From positions 1 to 64,000 of the forward strand of contig NZ_MUJK01000006.1 of NCBI RefSeq assembly GCF_002906155.1: 64,000 bases of DNA. The letters run 5' to 3'. Below, in pieces: positions 35,191 to 44,839 of this stretch. Each line of letters begins with the position of its first letter. Positions within the stretch are counted from its first letter, which is position 1. The translations under genes and the position numbers were made by a program. This stretch comes from Pseudomonas laurylsulfativorans (GTDB taxonomy: Bacteria > Pseudomonadota > Gammaproteobacteria > Pseudomonadales > Pseudomonadaceae). The notes beneath the pieces are model-generated. The model did no database searches. It saw only the letters and a list, made by a program, of their open reading frames with translations, and was not told where the DNA came from.

Positions 35191-36309
35191 TCAATCGTGC
35201 AGGACGCTGGCGCTACCCTGGTCGAACAACAGACCGGCCTGGCTGCCGACGGCGAAGCGCCGGCTCTGGTCGACGCAGTTGGGCGTGCGCACGGTGAGGC
35301 GCGAACCGTCGCTCAGGCTGACCTGGTATTGCAGGTCGGTGCCGAGGTAGATCTGCGCTTCGATCTGGCACGGCAGAGCGTTTTCAGTGGTGGCTGGCAC
35401 CAGATGCAAACGTTCCGGGCGCACGGACAATGCGACGCTGGCACCGACCCGCACATCGCTGCAGTGCTGCGCGGGCAGCGGATGTCCGGCGGGGCCGGCG
35501 AACCAGGCCTGACCGTCTTCGGCGCGGGTGACCGTGCCTTCGATGAAGTTGGTTTCGCCGATGAAGTCGGCGACAAAGCGATTGCGCGGGCGCTCGTAGA
35601 TGTCTTCCGGGCGGCCGACTTGCTGCACTTCGCCTTCGGACAACACGGCGATGCGGTCAGACATGGTCAACGCTTCTTCCTGGTCGTGTGTGACGAAGAT
35701 GAAGGTGATGCCGGTGCGCGCCTGGATGGTTTTCAGCTCTTCGCGCATGGCTTGGCGCAGCTTGAGGTCCAGCGCCGAAAGCGGTTCGTCGAGCAGCAAC
35801 ACCTTGGGATGCGGCGCCAGTGCACGAGCGAGGGCGACGCGCTGTTGCTGACCGCCGGACAGTTGCGCCGGCTTGCGGTTGGCGAAGCGCTCCATCTGCA
35901 CCAGGGCGAGCATCTCGCGCACCCGTTCGGCCATCTGCGTTTTGTTCAGGACCTTGCCCATTGGGTGGGATTCGAGACCGAAGGCCAGGTTCTCGGCGAT
36001 GGTCATGTGCGGGAACAGCGCGTAATGCTGGAACACCGTGTTGACCGGGCGCTGGAAGGGCGGGCGGTCGGCGATGTTTTCGCCGTAGAGCAGAATCTCG
36101 CCTTCGGTAGGGAATTCGAACCCGGCGATCATCCGCAGGAGCGTGGTTTTGCCACAGCCCGAAGGGCCGAGAAGGGTGAAGAATTCGTTGTCGCGAATGT
36201 CCAGGTCAATGCTTTTCAGCGCCACCGGGCCAGTCTTTGGATCACCGTAGACTTTGCGCACTGAGCGGATGGACACCGCCAGCGTTTGCAGCGAATGCAG
36301 GGCATTCAT
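35191..36309 (-). CDS. potA: ABC transporter ATPase, PotA-like
   Basis: A 372-residue ATPase. Walker A is GPSGCGKTT (around residue 49), the signature is LSGGQQQRVALARAL and Walker B is VLLLDEPLSAL. The C-terminal third is a TOBE regulatory domain. It is the first gene of the operon, so the promoter lies in the 226-base gap shared with the divergent LysR gene. Confidence 0.92.
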   Translation of the reverse strand: MNALHSLQTLAVSIRSVRKVYGDPKTGPVALKSIDLDIRDNEFFTLLGPSGCGKTTLLRMIAGFEFPTEGEILLYGENIADRPPFQRPVNTVFQHYALFPHMTIAENLAFGLESHPMGKVLNKTQMAERVREMLALVQMERFANRKPAQLSGGQQQRVALARALAPHPKVLLLDEPLSALDLKLRQAMREELKTIQARTGITFIFVTHDQEEALTMSDRIAVLSEGEVQQVGRPEDIYERPRNRFVADFIGETNFIEGTVTRAEDGQAWFAGPAGHPLPAQHCSDVRVGASVALSVRPERLHLVPATTENALPCQIEAQIYLGTDLQYQVSLSDGSRLTVRTPNCVDQSRRFAVGSQAGLLFDQGSASVLHD

Positions 36310-36497
36310 GCGTTACCTCCGATTCCCCCATCGCCCGCGAGCGCTGTAAACAGCTGAGCCGTCGGACCATGGATATTATTTTTCTGGGCAGGATCGAGAT
36401 TGCGTTCGGGTGTTGTAACCAGCTGTTTTTTTGTTCTGCTGTGAATCGATTATCAGCGAGGGGTTGCGGGGGCGAAACTTCAATTTTAACATAGGGG

Positions 36498-36516
36498 CTG
36501 TTAAAAAATTTAACAG
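36498..36516. promoter_or_regulatory. palindrome, candidate LysR operator
   Basis: CTGTTAAA-AAA-TTTAACAG is a perfect inverted repeat 20 bases before the LysR start, in the gap shared with the transporter operon. The position fits autoregulation. The T-N11-A pattern of LysR sites is present. Confidence 0.5.
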
Positions 36517-36535
36517 CAAAAGGCGCCCGGAAACC

Positions 36536-37441
36536 ATGCCCGACCACCGTTTGCCGCCGCTCAACGCGGTACGTGCCTTTGATGCCGCGGCCCGGTTGGG
36601 CAGCTATGTCGAAGCCTCCAAAGCCCTGCACGTGACCCAGCCAGCCATCGGCCGTCATGTGAAGTTGCTGGAAGACTGGCTGGGCATCCAACTGTTCGAG
36701 CGCACCTCTCGCGGGGTCAATCTGACGCTGGCGGGGGAGAAGTACCACCGCAAGATCGCTGTCGCCTTGCAGCTGATCATCGAAGCCGGAAAAGAGGCAC
36801 AGCCCAAGCACGCCGAGCGCTGGCTGCGCATCATGGTGGTACCGGGGTTCGCCAAGCGTTGGCTGATGCCGCGCATCGAGGCCATGCGTCACCTGCGCCC
36901 GGGTTTGAAGTTCGCCATTGAACCCAACTCCACCTTCACCGAAGTCGACGGTAAAAGCGCTGATCTGGGTATCGTCTACGGGTTGGATGGCCAATATGCT
37001 CACTCGCGCAGCAGCCTGATTTGCCCTCGGGTATTTCCGATCTGTTCCCCCGGCTACCTGGCCAGCGTCGAGCCCATCGGCAGCCCGGCGGACCTGGTGA
37101 AGCACAACCTGATCCACGTCGATGACGGCGAGTGGTGGAACCTGTGGTTTGCCGCCAACGATCTCGACATCCACCTCAATTCGGACATGCTCTACGTCAA
37201 CAATGACCACGCATTGTCGGTGGCTGAGAGCGGGCAGGGCATTGCGCTGGCCAACGAAGTGCTGGTGCGCGAAGAACTCAATACCGGCAAGTTGGTGCGG
37301 GTGGTGGACGCGCAAGTGAAGCTGGAAAGTTATCGGGTGCTCACGCCATCCGCCGAACTCTCGGCGGATGTGGCGTGGTTTATCGACTGGCTCAAGACCG
37401 AGCTGGAGCAGGACTTCCCGGAGGCGGTGATCCGCGTCTGA
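36536..37441 (+). CDS. LysR-family regulator, GcvA type
   Basis: A 301-residue regulator with an N-terminal winged helix (LPPLNAVRAFDAAARLGSYVEASKALHVTQPAIGRHVKLLEDWLG within residues 6-50, GcvA-like RLGS variant) and a periplasmic-binding-type effector domain. The frame opens at 36431, but the family begins MPDHRLPPLN at 36536. It is divergent from the polyamine-type transporter/amidase operon and is its likely regulator. Confidence 0.9.
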   Translation: MPDHRLPPLNAVRAFDAAARLGSYVEASKALHVTQPAIGRHVKLLEDWLGIQLFERTSRGVNLTLAGEKYHRKIAVALQLIIEAGKEAQPKHAERWLRIMVVPGFAKRWLMPRIEAMRHLRPGLKFAIEPNSTFTEVDGKSADLGIVYGLDGQYAHSRSSLICPRVFPICSPGYLASVEPIGSPADLVKHNLIHVDDGEWWNLWFAANDLDIHLNSDMLYVNNDHALSVAESGQGIALANEVLVREELNTGKLVRVVDAQVKLESYRVLTPSAELSADVAWFIDWLKTELEQDFPEAVIRV

Positions 37442-37456
37442 GAAGCCCTGTCGGAC

Positions 37457-39514
37457 TCAACTCAGGCGGAAGCGCCCGGTGTTGTCGCTCAAGGCTTTGC
37501 TGCCATGGCTCAGGGTGTCCGCGGCCTGGTTCACCGCGCGGGCACCTTCAAGCAAACGCACCGCCGCTTGATCGACCTGCTGGATATTGCTGCTGACCTC
37601 GTCGGCGGTACTGGCCTGTTCTTCAACCGCCGTGGCGATTTGCGCCAGGGTATCGGTGACGCTCTGCACGGCACTGGCGATCTCTCCGAGTCGTTCGCCC
37701 AGACCTGTCACTGCCTGCGCATCGGATTGTGCCTGACCACAGGCCGCTTCCATCAGGCTCACGGCTTCGTTCACTGTGTTGCGCAAGCTATCGACTGTGC
37801 CGGCAATCTGTGCGGTCGACGATTGTGTACGTTGCGACAGGCTGCGCACTTCATCAGCCACCACCGCAAAACCGCGCCCTTGCTCGCCCGCCCGCGCTGC
37901 CTCGATGGCGGCGTTGAGGGCCAACAGGTTGGTCTGTTCGGCGACGCCGCGAATGGTATCGACCACCAATTGAATCTGTTGTCCCTGCTCATTGACCCGG
38001 CCCAGCGCTGCTGCCGTTTCATTCAGGCGTTGGTTGAGTTGCTGGATGCTCGCGGTGGTGCGCTGGCTGTCGCGGCTGCTATCGGCGGCAATGCGCCGGG
38101 TGTGCTGGGCGCTGCCAGAGGCCTGTTCGCAACTGTGGGCCACCCCTTGTGAGGTGGCGGCCAGTTGCGTCGCCGCCGCCGCAATCTGGCTGATCTGCAG
38201 CTGCTGCGCTTCGACTTCACCCAGGGCGTCACTGGCGTGGTGGTTGAGGGTTTGCACCGCGTTACTCAGTTGCAGGGTTTCGTGATCGACCCCTTGCAGG
38301 CTGGTGCGCAGTTGCACCACGGCGACGTTCAGCGCGGTGCTGATGACCGCCAGTTCGTCCCGTCCCTGAACCGGTACTTGCAGGCTCAGGTTGCCGTCGC
38401 GCAAGGCCTCGGCCAGCACCGTGATGCCGCTGGCGCTGCGGCGGATCGAGGCCTGCAAGCAGATGAACAGATACAGGGCGGCCAGCAACAGGCAACCCAA
38501 CACGGCGGTCACCATAATGAACTGGCCGATTGCTGAGTCGTGGTAGTAATCCAGACGTTGGTCCAGCGACACCAGCGACTGCTGACGCAACGAGGCGAGG
38601 TCGGAGAGCAGGGTATCGAGACTGCGTTCGAAATCTTCCGGCTTGAGGTTGATGCTACCGCCGAACACGCCGTCATCCAGTACCTTCAGGCCTGCATCGA
38701 GACGCTTGAGGCTGTCATGGTATTGCCCGGCCCAGGTTTGCAGGGCGCTGGGCAAGCGTGCCTCGAGCAGGCCCGCGGTTTTCACCAGCTGCTCGCGCGC
38801 ATCGCCGATGCGGCTGCGCAGGTCGCGCAGTTGCAGACGGCTTTGCAGGGTGAACTGCCCGGACACTACCGAAGCCTGGCCCACTGCCGCCAGGCGGCCG
38901 ACTCGCTCGATCAGGTCGGGGGCATGCTGGGTGGAAATCTGCGTCAGCAAATAAGTCTCAAGCCACGGCGCCAGCGTCAGGCGGTTGTCCATAGCGATCT
39001 GCTCGCGCAAGGCTTGCAGGGCGCTCAAGGCATTGGTGAAGCGATCGTAACCATCCGGCCACCAGCCGACACTGCTCAGGCTTTTTGAGTCAAGGCCATT
39101 GAGGGCGGTTTGCAGGGCCTGGTAACGGGTCAGCGTCTCGCCTTGCGCACTTTCTTTTTGCAGGGCATTGCCCAACTCGGCGGTGGCCTGGCTGACGGCG
39201 GGCTGAACCGCATCGAAGGCGGCCATTGCGGCGAGAGTGGCAGGCGTTGGCTGGCGATTGGTTTCCGTGGCGCGCCAGCGGGCAGCGCGATCACGCTGGC
39301 CGGCGAGCAGGTCATCCAGCGCATCAAGAGCCAGCAGTTGCCGCACCCCGGCGCGTTCGCCGGAAATCAGGCTGAGTTTGTCGCGATAGTCCTGGCCAAT
39401 CATCCACAGGCTGCCCGCCAATGGCAGGATAAACAGCAGAAACAACAGCTGGAATTTGCGTGCAAACCCAAAACGCCCCAGCAGCGCGATCCCCGGTGAT
39501 AAAAAAGCCTGCAT
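37457..39514 (-). CDS. methyl-accepting chemotaxis protein
   Basis: A 685-residue chemoreceptor with an inner-membrane segment at about residues 17-36, a long helical periplasmic domain (to about residue 335), a second membrane segment, HAMP (about 360-410) and a signalling domain with tip EQTNLLALNAAIEAARAGEQ. GAGGAG nine bases before the ATG at 39514 decides the start; the frame is open to 39610. The all-helical sensor of about 300 residues may be an HBM or nitrate/nitrite-type sensor (NIT); the ligand is unknown. It is convergent with the LysR gene. Confidence 0.9.
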   Translation of the reverse strand: MQAFLSPGIALLGRFGFARKFQLLFLLFILPLAGSLWMIGQDYRDKLSLISGERAGVRQLLALDALDDLLAGQRDRAARWRATETNRQPTPATLAAMAAFDAVQPAVSQATAELGNALQKESAQGETLTRYQALQTALNGLDSKSLSSVGWWPDGYDRFTNALSALQALREQIAMDNRLTLAPWLETYLLTQISTQHAPDLIERVGRLAAVGQASVVSGQFTLQSRLQLRDLRSRIGDAREQLVKTAGLLEARLPSALQTWAGQYHDSLKRLDAGLKVLDDGVFGGSINLKPEDFERSLDTLLSDLASLRQQSLVSLDQRLDYYHDSAIGQFIMVTAVLGCLLLAALYLFICLQASIRRSASGITVLAEALRDGNLSLQVPVQGRDELAVISTALNVAVVQLRTSLQGVDHETLQLSNAVQTLNHHASDALGEVEAQQLQISQIAAAATQLAATSQGVAHSCEQASGSAQHTRRIAADSSRDSQRTTASIQQLNQRLNETAAALGRVNEQGQQIQLVVDTIRGVAEQTNLLALNAAIEAARAGEQGRGFAVVADEVRSLSQRTQSSTAQIAGTVDSLRNTVNEAVSLMEAACGQAQSDAQAVTGLGERLGEIASAVQSVTDTLAQIATAVEEQASTADEVSSNIQQVDQAAVRLLEGARAVNQAADTLSHGSKALSDNTGRFRLS

Positions 39515-39848
39515 GCCCCATGACTCCTCTGGACACCACGCACTATTGGCGTGCGTCGGAGGTTGTTGCACCGCCGACTCGTGCCCTCTTAAAAGGCCTC
39601 GAAAGTTCACCCTTGTCCGCTCTGTAGGCCGACTCTGTGGCGAAACTTCCCATTGTCGGCCTCCTTTGTAAGGAAGCCGCGTTCAAGCAGGCAAGGAAGG
39701 CAAGATTCAGACCATGGCTTTGCGCCATCAATGGTGTGGCGATGAAAGTCGAGGTCGTTAGCAAGCTAAGGGGATGGCGTTGCTGCACTGAAAAATGGCA
39801 CATTGGCGCACCTGCCTGTTTGTACCCACCTGTTGTACGGAAAACCCC
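39515..39848. other. intergenic region between MCP and MFS genes
   Basis: About 330 bases holding the divergent promoters. AGGCCGAC (39626-39633) and GTCGGCCT (39655-39662) form an inverted repeat with a 21-base spacer. No FliA-type promoter with proper spacing was found for the MCP. Short frames here show no gene features. Confidence 0.5.
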
Positions 39849-41066
39849 ATGGCTATCAGCAACGCCCAGACCGGTTCAGTGCCGACGTCCGCTACGCCCC
39901 AAAGCAGCCCGCTGGTGATGCGCATCATCGGCGCGGTGGCGCTGGCGCATTTGATCAACGACCTGATCCAGTCGGTGCTGCCGTCGATCTACCCGATGCT
40001 CAAGGCCAACTATGGCCTGACATTCACCCAGGTCGGCCTGATCACCCTGACATTCCAGTTGACGGCCTCGCTGCTGCAGCCGTGGGTTGGTTACTACACA
40101 GACCGCCATCCCAAGCCGTGGCTGCTGCCGGCGGGTACGGTCTGCACCTTGATCGGGATTCTGATGATGTCGGTGGTCGGCAGCTTCCCGTTGATTCTGC
40201 TGGCGGCGGGGCTGATCGGCATCGGGTCTTCGACGTTCCACCCGGAAGCGTCCCGCGTGGCGCGACTGGCTTCGGGCGGACGCTTCGGGCTGGCGCAGTC
40301 GACCTTCCAGGTCGGCGGTAACGCAGGCTCGGCGTTCGGCCCGTTGCTGGCGGCGGCGATCATCATTCCTTACGGTCAGGGGCACGTGGCGTGGTTCGGT
40401 CTGTTCGCGGTGTTTGCACTGTTCGTCCTCTACCGGATCAGCCGCTGGTACGCCAACCACTTGAACCTGTTCAAGCTCAAGCAAGGTCAGGCCGCGACTC
40501 ATGGGCTGTCCAAGGGCCGAGTGACCAGTGCGCTGGTGGTACTCGGATTGTTGGTGTTCTCCAAGTATTTCTACATGTCGAGCCTCACCAGCTATTTCAC
40601 CTTCTACTTGATCGAGAAGTTCGACCTGTCGGTGGCCAGCTCGCAGTTGCACCTGTTCCTGTTTCTCGGCGCGGTAGCGGCGGGGACGTTCTTTGGCGGA
40701 CCGATCGGCGACAAGATCGGGCGCAAGGCGGTGATCTGGTTCTCGATCCTCGGCGTTGCACCGTTCACATTGTTGCTGCCCCATGTCGACCTGTTCTGGA
40801 CTAGCATCCTCAGCGTGGTCATTGGCTTCATCCTTGCCTCGGCGTTCTCGGCCATCGTGGTGTACGCCCAGGAACTGGTGCCGGGTAATGTCGGGATGAT
40901 CGCCGGGGTGTTCTTCGGTTTGATGTTCGGTTTTGGCGGGATTGGCGCGGCGTTACTTGGGCATCTGGCGGACATACACGGCATCGAGTACGTGTACTAC
41001 CTGTGTTCGTTCCTGCCGCTGTTTGGGGTGTTGGCGATCTTCTTGCCGCGTACCCGGAAGGCGTGA
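39849..41066 (+). CDS. MFS exporter, Fsr (fosmidomycin resistance) family
   Basis: A 405-residue, 12-helix MFS protein of the Fsr family: HLINDLIQSVLPSIYPMLK, GIGSSTFHPEASRVARLASGG and FFGGPIGDKIGRKAVIW are typical. Family members export fosmidomycin and related compounds. The start is taken at 39849 (MAISNAQTG); the frame opens 18 codons earlier. Confidence 0.9.
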   Translation: MAISNAQTGSVPTSATPQSSPLVMRIIGAVALAHLINDLIQSVLPSIYPMLKANYGLTFTQVGLITLTFQLTASLLQPWVGYYTDRHPKPWLLPAGTVCTLIGILMMSVVGSFPLILLAAGLIGIGSSTFHPEASRVARLASGGRFGLAQSTFQVGGNAGSAFGPLLAAAIIIPYGQGHVAWFGLFAVFALFVLYRISRWYANHLNLFKLKQGQAATHGLSKGRVTSALVVLGLLVFSKYFYMSSLTSYFTFYLIEKFDLSVASSQLHLFLFLGAVAAGTFFGGPIGDKIGRKAVIWFSILGVAPFTLLLPHVDLFWTSILSVVIGFILASAFSAIVVYAQELVPGNVGMIAGVFFGLMFGFGGIGAALLGHLADIHGIEYVYYLCSFLPLFGVLAIFLPRTRKA

Positions 41067-41079
41067 GTAGCAGGTGACC

Positions 41080-41167
41080 TGTAGGAGCCGGCTTGCTGGC
41101 GATGAACGATTACGCGGTTTGACTGGTTAACCGCGGTGTCCGGATCGCCAGCAAGCCGGCTCCTACG
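41080..41167. repeat. inverted REP pair
   Basis: TGTAGGAGCCGGCTTGCTGGCGAT faces ATCGCCAGCAAGCCGGCTCCTAC, with GGTTTGACTGGTTAACC between. This is a variant core (GCCGGCTTGCTGGCG) compared with the other pairs. Confidence 0.9.
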
Positions 41168-41188
41168 GGATACGGAGATGTCAGACAC

Positions 41189-41221
41189 AAAAAAGCCGCG
41201 TATCAAACGCGGCTTTTTCTT
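41189..41221. terminator. bidirectional rho-independent terminator
   Basis: AAAAAAGCCGCGT and ACGCGGCTTTTTCTT form a perfect stem between the convergent Fsr-type and ychF genes. Confidence 0.92.
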
Positions 41222-41232
41222 GGGGGTGTGGC

Positions 41233-42333
41233 TTACACGTTGAAGCGGAAGTGCATCACGTCGCCGTCTTTGACGATGTAATCCTTGCCTTCCAGGCGCC
41301 ATTTACCGGCTTCCTTGGTACCGGCTTCGCCCTTGTACTGGATGAAGTCGTTGTAGGCGATCACTTCGGCGCGGATGAAGCCTTTCTCGAAGTCGGTGTG
41401 GATCACGCCAGCGGCTTGTGGTGCGGTGGCACCGACGCGGACGGTCCAGGCGCGGACTTCTTCGACACCGGCGGTGAAGTAGGTCTGCAGGTGCAGCATT
41501 TCGTAGCCAGCGCGGATCACGCGGTTCAGGCCAGGCTCTTCGAGGCCCAGGGCTTCGAGGAACATGTCTTTTTCTTCGCCGTCATCGAGCTCGGCGATTT
41601 CCGCTTCGATCTTGTTGCACACCGGAACAACCATGGCGCCTTCTTCTTCGGCGATGGCCTTGACCACGTCCAGGTGCGGGTTGTTCTCGAAGCCGTCTTC
41701 AGCAACGTTGGCAATGTACATCACCGGCTTGGTGGTCAGCAGGTGGAAGCCCTTGATCACCGCCTTTTCGTCGGTGCCCATGTTCTTCATCAGGCTGCGC
41801 GCCGGCTTGCCTTCGGTGAAGTGAGCGATCAGTTGCTCCAGCAGGCCTTTCTGAACCACTGCGTCCTTGTCACCGCCCTTGGCGTTGCGCGCGACTTTCT
41901 GCAGTTGCTTCTCGCAGCTGTCGAGGTCGGCGAAGATCAGTTCCAGGTCGATGATTTCGATGTCGCGTTTCGGGTCGACGCTGTTGGAGACGTGAATGAC
42001 GTTCTCGTCTTCGAAGCAGCGGACCACGTGGGCGATGGCATCGGTTTCACGGATGTTGGCCAAAAACTTGTTGCCCAGGCCTTCACCTTTCGACGCGCCG
42101 GCAACCAGGCCCGCGATGTCGACGAATTCCATGGTGGTCGGCAGGATGCGCTTTGGATTGACGATGGCAGCCAAGGCTTCCAGACGCGGATCCGGCATCG
42201 GCACGATACCGCTGTTCGGCTCGATGGTGCAGAAGGGGAAGTTCTCGGCCGCGATCCCGGACTTGGTCAGGGCGTTGAACAGGGTGGACTTGCCGACGTT
42301 AGGCAGGCCGACGATGCCGCAATTGAATCCCAT
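41233..42333 (-). CDS. ychF: YchF, redox-regulated ATPase of the Obg family
   Basis: A 366-residue P-loop protein. G1 is GLPNVGKSTLFNAL at the N-terminus, followed by ENFPFCTIEPNSGIVPMPDPRL and G3 DIAGLVAGASKGEGLG. The NxxE motif replaces NKxD, so it uses ATP. The C-terminal TGS domain ends in VKDGDVMHFRFNV. It follows pth by 22 bases, as in most gammaproteobacteria. Confidence 0.97.
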   Translation of the reverse strand: MGFNCGIVGLPNVGKSTLFNALTKSGIAAENFPFCTIEPNSGIVPMPDPRLEALAAIVNPKRILPTTMEFVDIAGLVAGASKGEGLGNKFLANIRETDAIAHVVRCFEDENVIHVSNSVDPKRDIEIIDLELIFADLDSCEKQLQKVARNAKGGDKDAVVQKGLLEQLIAHFTEGKPARSLMKNMGTDEKAVIKGFHLLTTKPVMYIANVAEDGFENNPHLDVVKAIAEEEGAMVVPVCNKIEAEIAELDDGEEKDMFLEALGLEEPGLNRVIRAGYEMLHLQTYFTAGVEEVRAWTVRVGATAPQAAGVIHTDFEKGFIRAEVIAYNDFIQYKGEAGTKEAGKWRLEGKDYIVKDGDVMHFRFNV

Positions 42334-42355
42334 GGTGTTTCCCCTCGGATAAGAG

Positions 42356-42940
42356 TCAGGCCTTCTGGCTGTGCAGGTTTTTCATCGCGCGGTTCCATTC
42401 CCCGGCGAGGATATCCGGCAGCACGCCGAGGGCAAAGTCGATGCTGGCATCGAGTTTTTCCTGTTCGGCGCGTGGCGCACGACCCAGGACGAAATTTGAA
42501 ACCATACTGGCAACGCCCGGGTGGCCAATGCCAAGCCGCAAGCGGTGAAAGGTATTCTGATTGCCCAGTTGCGCAATGATGTCGCGCAACCCGTTGTGAC
42601 CGCCATGGCCGCCGCCCTGCTTGAGCTTGGCAACGCCGGGTGGCAGGTCGAGTTCGTCGTGCGCCACGAGGATTTCTTCAGGCTTGATGCGGAAGAAACC
42701 GGCGAGTGCCGCTACGGCCTGGCCGCTGCGGTTCATGTACGTGGTGGGAATCAGCAGACGAATATCCTGACCCTGATGCGAATAGCGCCCGGTCAGGCCG
42801 AAATACTTGCGGTCCGCCACAAGGTTCACGCCTTGTGCGTTCGCGATGCGCTCAACAAAAAGGGCCCCTGCGTTATGCCGGGTCTGTTCGTATTCAGCGC
42901 CTGGATTTCCCAGGCCAACGATCAGTTTGATGGCAGTCAC
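42356..42940 (-). CDS. pth: peptidyl-tRNA hydrolase
   Basis: A 194-residue enzyme that recycles peptidyl-tRNA. Motifs are GLGNPGAEYEQTRHNAG with the catalytic His (H22), THMNRSG-like TYMNRSG, HDELDLPPG and GGGHGGHNGLRDI. It forms a pair with ychF. About 170 bases separate it from rplY upstream and hold a small palindrome CAGAGTAA/TTACTCTG. Confidence 0.97.
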   Translation of the reverse strand: MTAIKLIVGLGNPGAEYEQTRHNAGALFVERIANAQGVNLVADRKYFGLTGRYSHQGQDIRLLIPTTYMNRSGQAVAALAGFFRIKPEEILVAHDELDLPPGVAKLKQGGGHGGHNGLRDIIAQLGNQNTFHRLRLGIGHPGVASMVSNFVLGRAPRAEQEKLDASIDFALGVLPDILAGEWNRAMKNLHSQKA

Positions 42941-43109
42941 GATAGGGGCCCTTCATTGGAGTGGTGGATAACATCGCCGCAATCAGGGAGAGCGGCGAAA
43001 GTGGACGAAAGTTGCTCATTTACCATGATGTAAACTCCGCGTTCTCGCCCGCTTTCTCGCTATGCTCTAGTCCGCGATGTTTCCGGTCACTCCGGCGTAC
43101 AGAGTAAAA

Positions 43110-43709
43110 TTACTCTGCAGCGCCTTCTGCAGCTTCTGGAGCAACACGTGGAGCGTGGACGTTGGCAACAGCCTTGTCATCGCCGTGTGCCAAGGCCACG
43201 AACTCAACGCCTTTAGGCGCTTTGAGGTCCGACAGGTGAATGATCGAACCGATTTCAGCGTTAGCCAGGTCGACTTCGATGAACTCAGGCAGATCTTTCG
43301 GCAGGCAGGAAACTTCGATTTCCGAAGTAACGTGCGAGATTTCGCCGCCTTTCTTGACCGGTGCTTCTTCGTTGATGAAGTGCACTGGAACGATAGCGGT
43401 CAGTTTCTGGCCAGCTACTACGCGTACGAAGTCAGCATGCAGCACGTGGCCTTTGGCCGGGTGACGCTGCAGGGCTTTGATCACGACGTTCTGCTTGGTG
43501 CCACCAACGTTCAGCTCGATGATGTGGCTGTAAGCCGCTTCGTTCTCGAGCAGTTTGGCAACTTCTTTGGCCAGCATGCTGATGGATTCAGGGGCTTTGT
43601 CGCCACCGTAAACTACAGCTGGAACCAGGCTTGCGAGACGACGCAGGCGGCGGCTCGCACCTTTCCCCAGGTCGGAACGCACTTCAGCATTCAGAGTAAA
43701 ATCGTTCAT
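43110..43709 (-). CDS. rplY: 50S ribosomal protein L25, long (Ctc) form
   Basis: A 199-residue L25/general stress protein. It has an N-terminal 5S rRNA-binding domain (FTLNAEVRSDLGKGASRRLRR) and a C-terminal TL5 domain ending in an Ala/Glu-rich tail. The ATG at 43709 is the family start; the frame opens 8 codons earlier. Confidence 0.96.
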   Translation of the reverse strand: MNDFTLNAEVRSDLGKGASRRLRRLASLVPAVVYGGDKAPESISMLAKEVAKLLENEAAYSHIIELNVGGTKQNVVIKALQRHPAKGHVLHADFVRVVAGQKLTAIVPVHFINEEAPVKKGGEISHVTSEIEVSCLPKDLPEFIEVDLANAEIGSIIHLSDLKAPKGVEFVALAHGDDKAVANVHAPRVAPEAAEGAAE

Positions 43710-43774
43710 GTTGTATCTCCAAAATAACCACACTCGCCCCAGCGTTTGCGACCAGCGCTAAAGGCGATATGGGC

Positions 43775-43812
43775 AAAAAAGCCCCGCCCCGACAGGAATG
43801 CCGGGGCGGGGC
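43775..43812 (-). terminator. rho-independent terminator behind prs
   Basis: On the minus strand GCCCCGCCCCG and CGGGGCGGGGC form an 11-bp stem followed by a run of six T. It separates prs from rplY, which therefore probably has its own promoter. Confidence 0.92.
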
Positions 43813-43851
43813 GCTTTTCGTCAACGAGACATTTCGAGAAGGGCAGGGCCC

Positions 43852-44793
43852 TTAGCGGAACATCGCGCTGATCGATTCTTCATTGCTGATGCGGCGGACC
43901 GCCTCGGCAACTACCGGTGCGATATCCAGTTGGCGGATACGCGCACAGGCTTGTGCTGCAGCGGACAGAGGAATGGTGTTAGTTACCACCAGCTCGTCCA
44001 GCACGGAATTTTCAATGTTTTCGATCGCCCGACCCGACAGCACAGGGTGCGTGCAGTAGGCGAAAACCTTGGCAGCGCCATGCTCTTTCAGGGCCTTGGC
44101 CGCATGGCACAGGGTGCCGGCGGTATCGACCATGTCATCGACCAGAATACAGGTGCGCCCTTCGACATCACCGATGATATGCATCACTTCAGAGTGATTG
44201 GCTTTCTCACGGCGTTTGTCGATGATCCCGAGATCCACGCCCAGGGATTTGGCAACGGCACGTGCACGCACGACGCCACCAATGTCCGGGGACACGATCA
44301 TCAGGTTTTCGAAGCGCTGATCTTCGATGTCATCCACCAGAACCGGGGAGCCGTAGATGTTATCTACCGGAATATCGAAGAAACCCTGGATTTGGTCAGC
44401 ATGCAGATCAACCGTGAGAACACGGTCGATGCCGACTACGGTAAGCATGTCAGCCACGACTTTCGCGCTGATAGCTACACGTGCGGAACGCGGACGGCGA
44501 TCCTGACGGGCATAACCAAAGTAAGGAATAACAGCAGTGATACGAGTAGCCGAGGAGCGGCGGAAGGCATCAGCCATCACTACCAGTTCCATCAGGTTAT
44601 CGTTGGTCGGAGCGCAAGTCGGCTGAATAATGAAGACGTCTTTACCGCGGACGTTTTCATTGATCTCGGCTGTGATTTCGCCGTCGGAAAACTTACCGAC
44701 AGAGATGTCACCGAGAGGGATATGCAGCTGACGTACGACACGTCGAGCCAGATCGGGGTTAGCGTTCCCCGTAAAGACCATCATCTTGGACAC
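43852..44793 (-). CDS. prs: ribose-phosphate pyrophosphokinase
   Basis: A 313-residue PRPP synthetase. Motifs include FSDGEITAEINENVRG, YFGYARQDRRPRSARVAISAK (ATP flexible loop with Arg pairs), DLHADQIQGFF and the PRPP-binding CILVDDMVDTAGT. The start is GTG at 44793 (VSKMMVFTGNANP), which gives the family length; the ATG at 44871 would run through the tRNA-Gln gene and is not used. Confidence 0.96.
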   Translation of the reverse strand: MSKMMVFTGNANPDLARRVVRQLHIPLGDISVGKFSDGEITAEINENVRGKDVFIIQPTCAPTNDNLMELVVMADAFRRSSATRITAVIPYFGYARQDRRPRSARVAISAKVVADMLTVVGIDRVLTVDLHADQIQGFFDIPVDNIYGSPVLVDDIEDQRFENLMIVSPDIGGVVRARAVAKSLGVDLGIIDKRREKANHSEVMHIIGDVEGRTCILVDDMVDTAGTLCHAAKALKEHGAAKVFAYCTHPVLSGRAIENIENSVLDELVVTNTIPLSAAAQACARIRQLDIAPVVAEAVRRISNEESISAMFR

Positions 44794-44839
44794 GCGCAGT
44801 ACCTGAAGGCTGAGGGTAACCTGGATGAGTATAGGAAAA

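Noticed and set aside
43098..43115. Palindrome CAGAGTAA/TTACTCTG at the rplY stop as a terminator
   Set aside because: The stem is AT-rich and no T tract follows on the minus strand; too weak to call.
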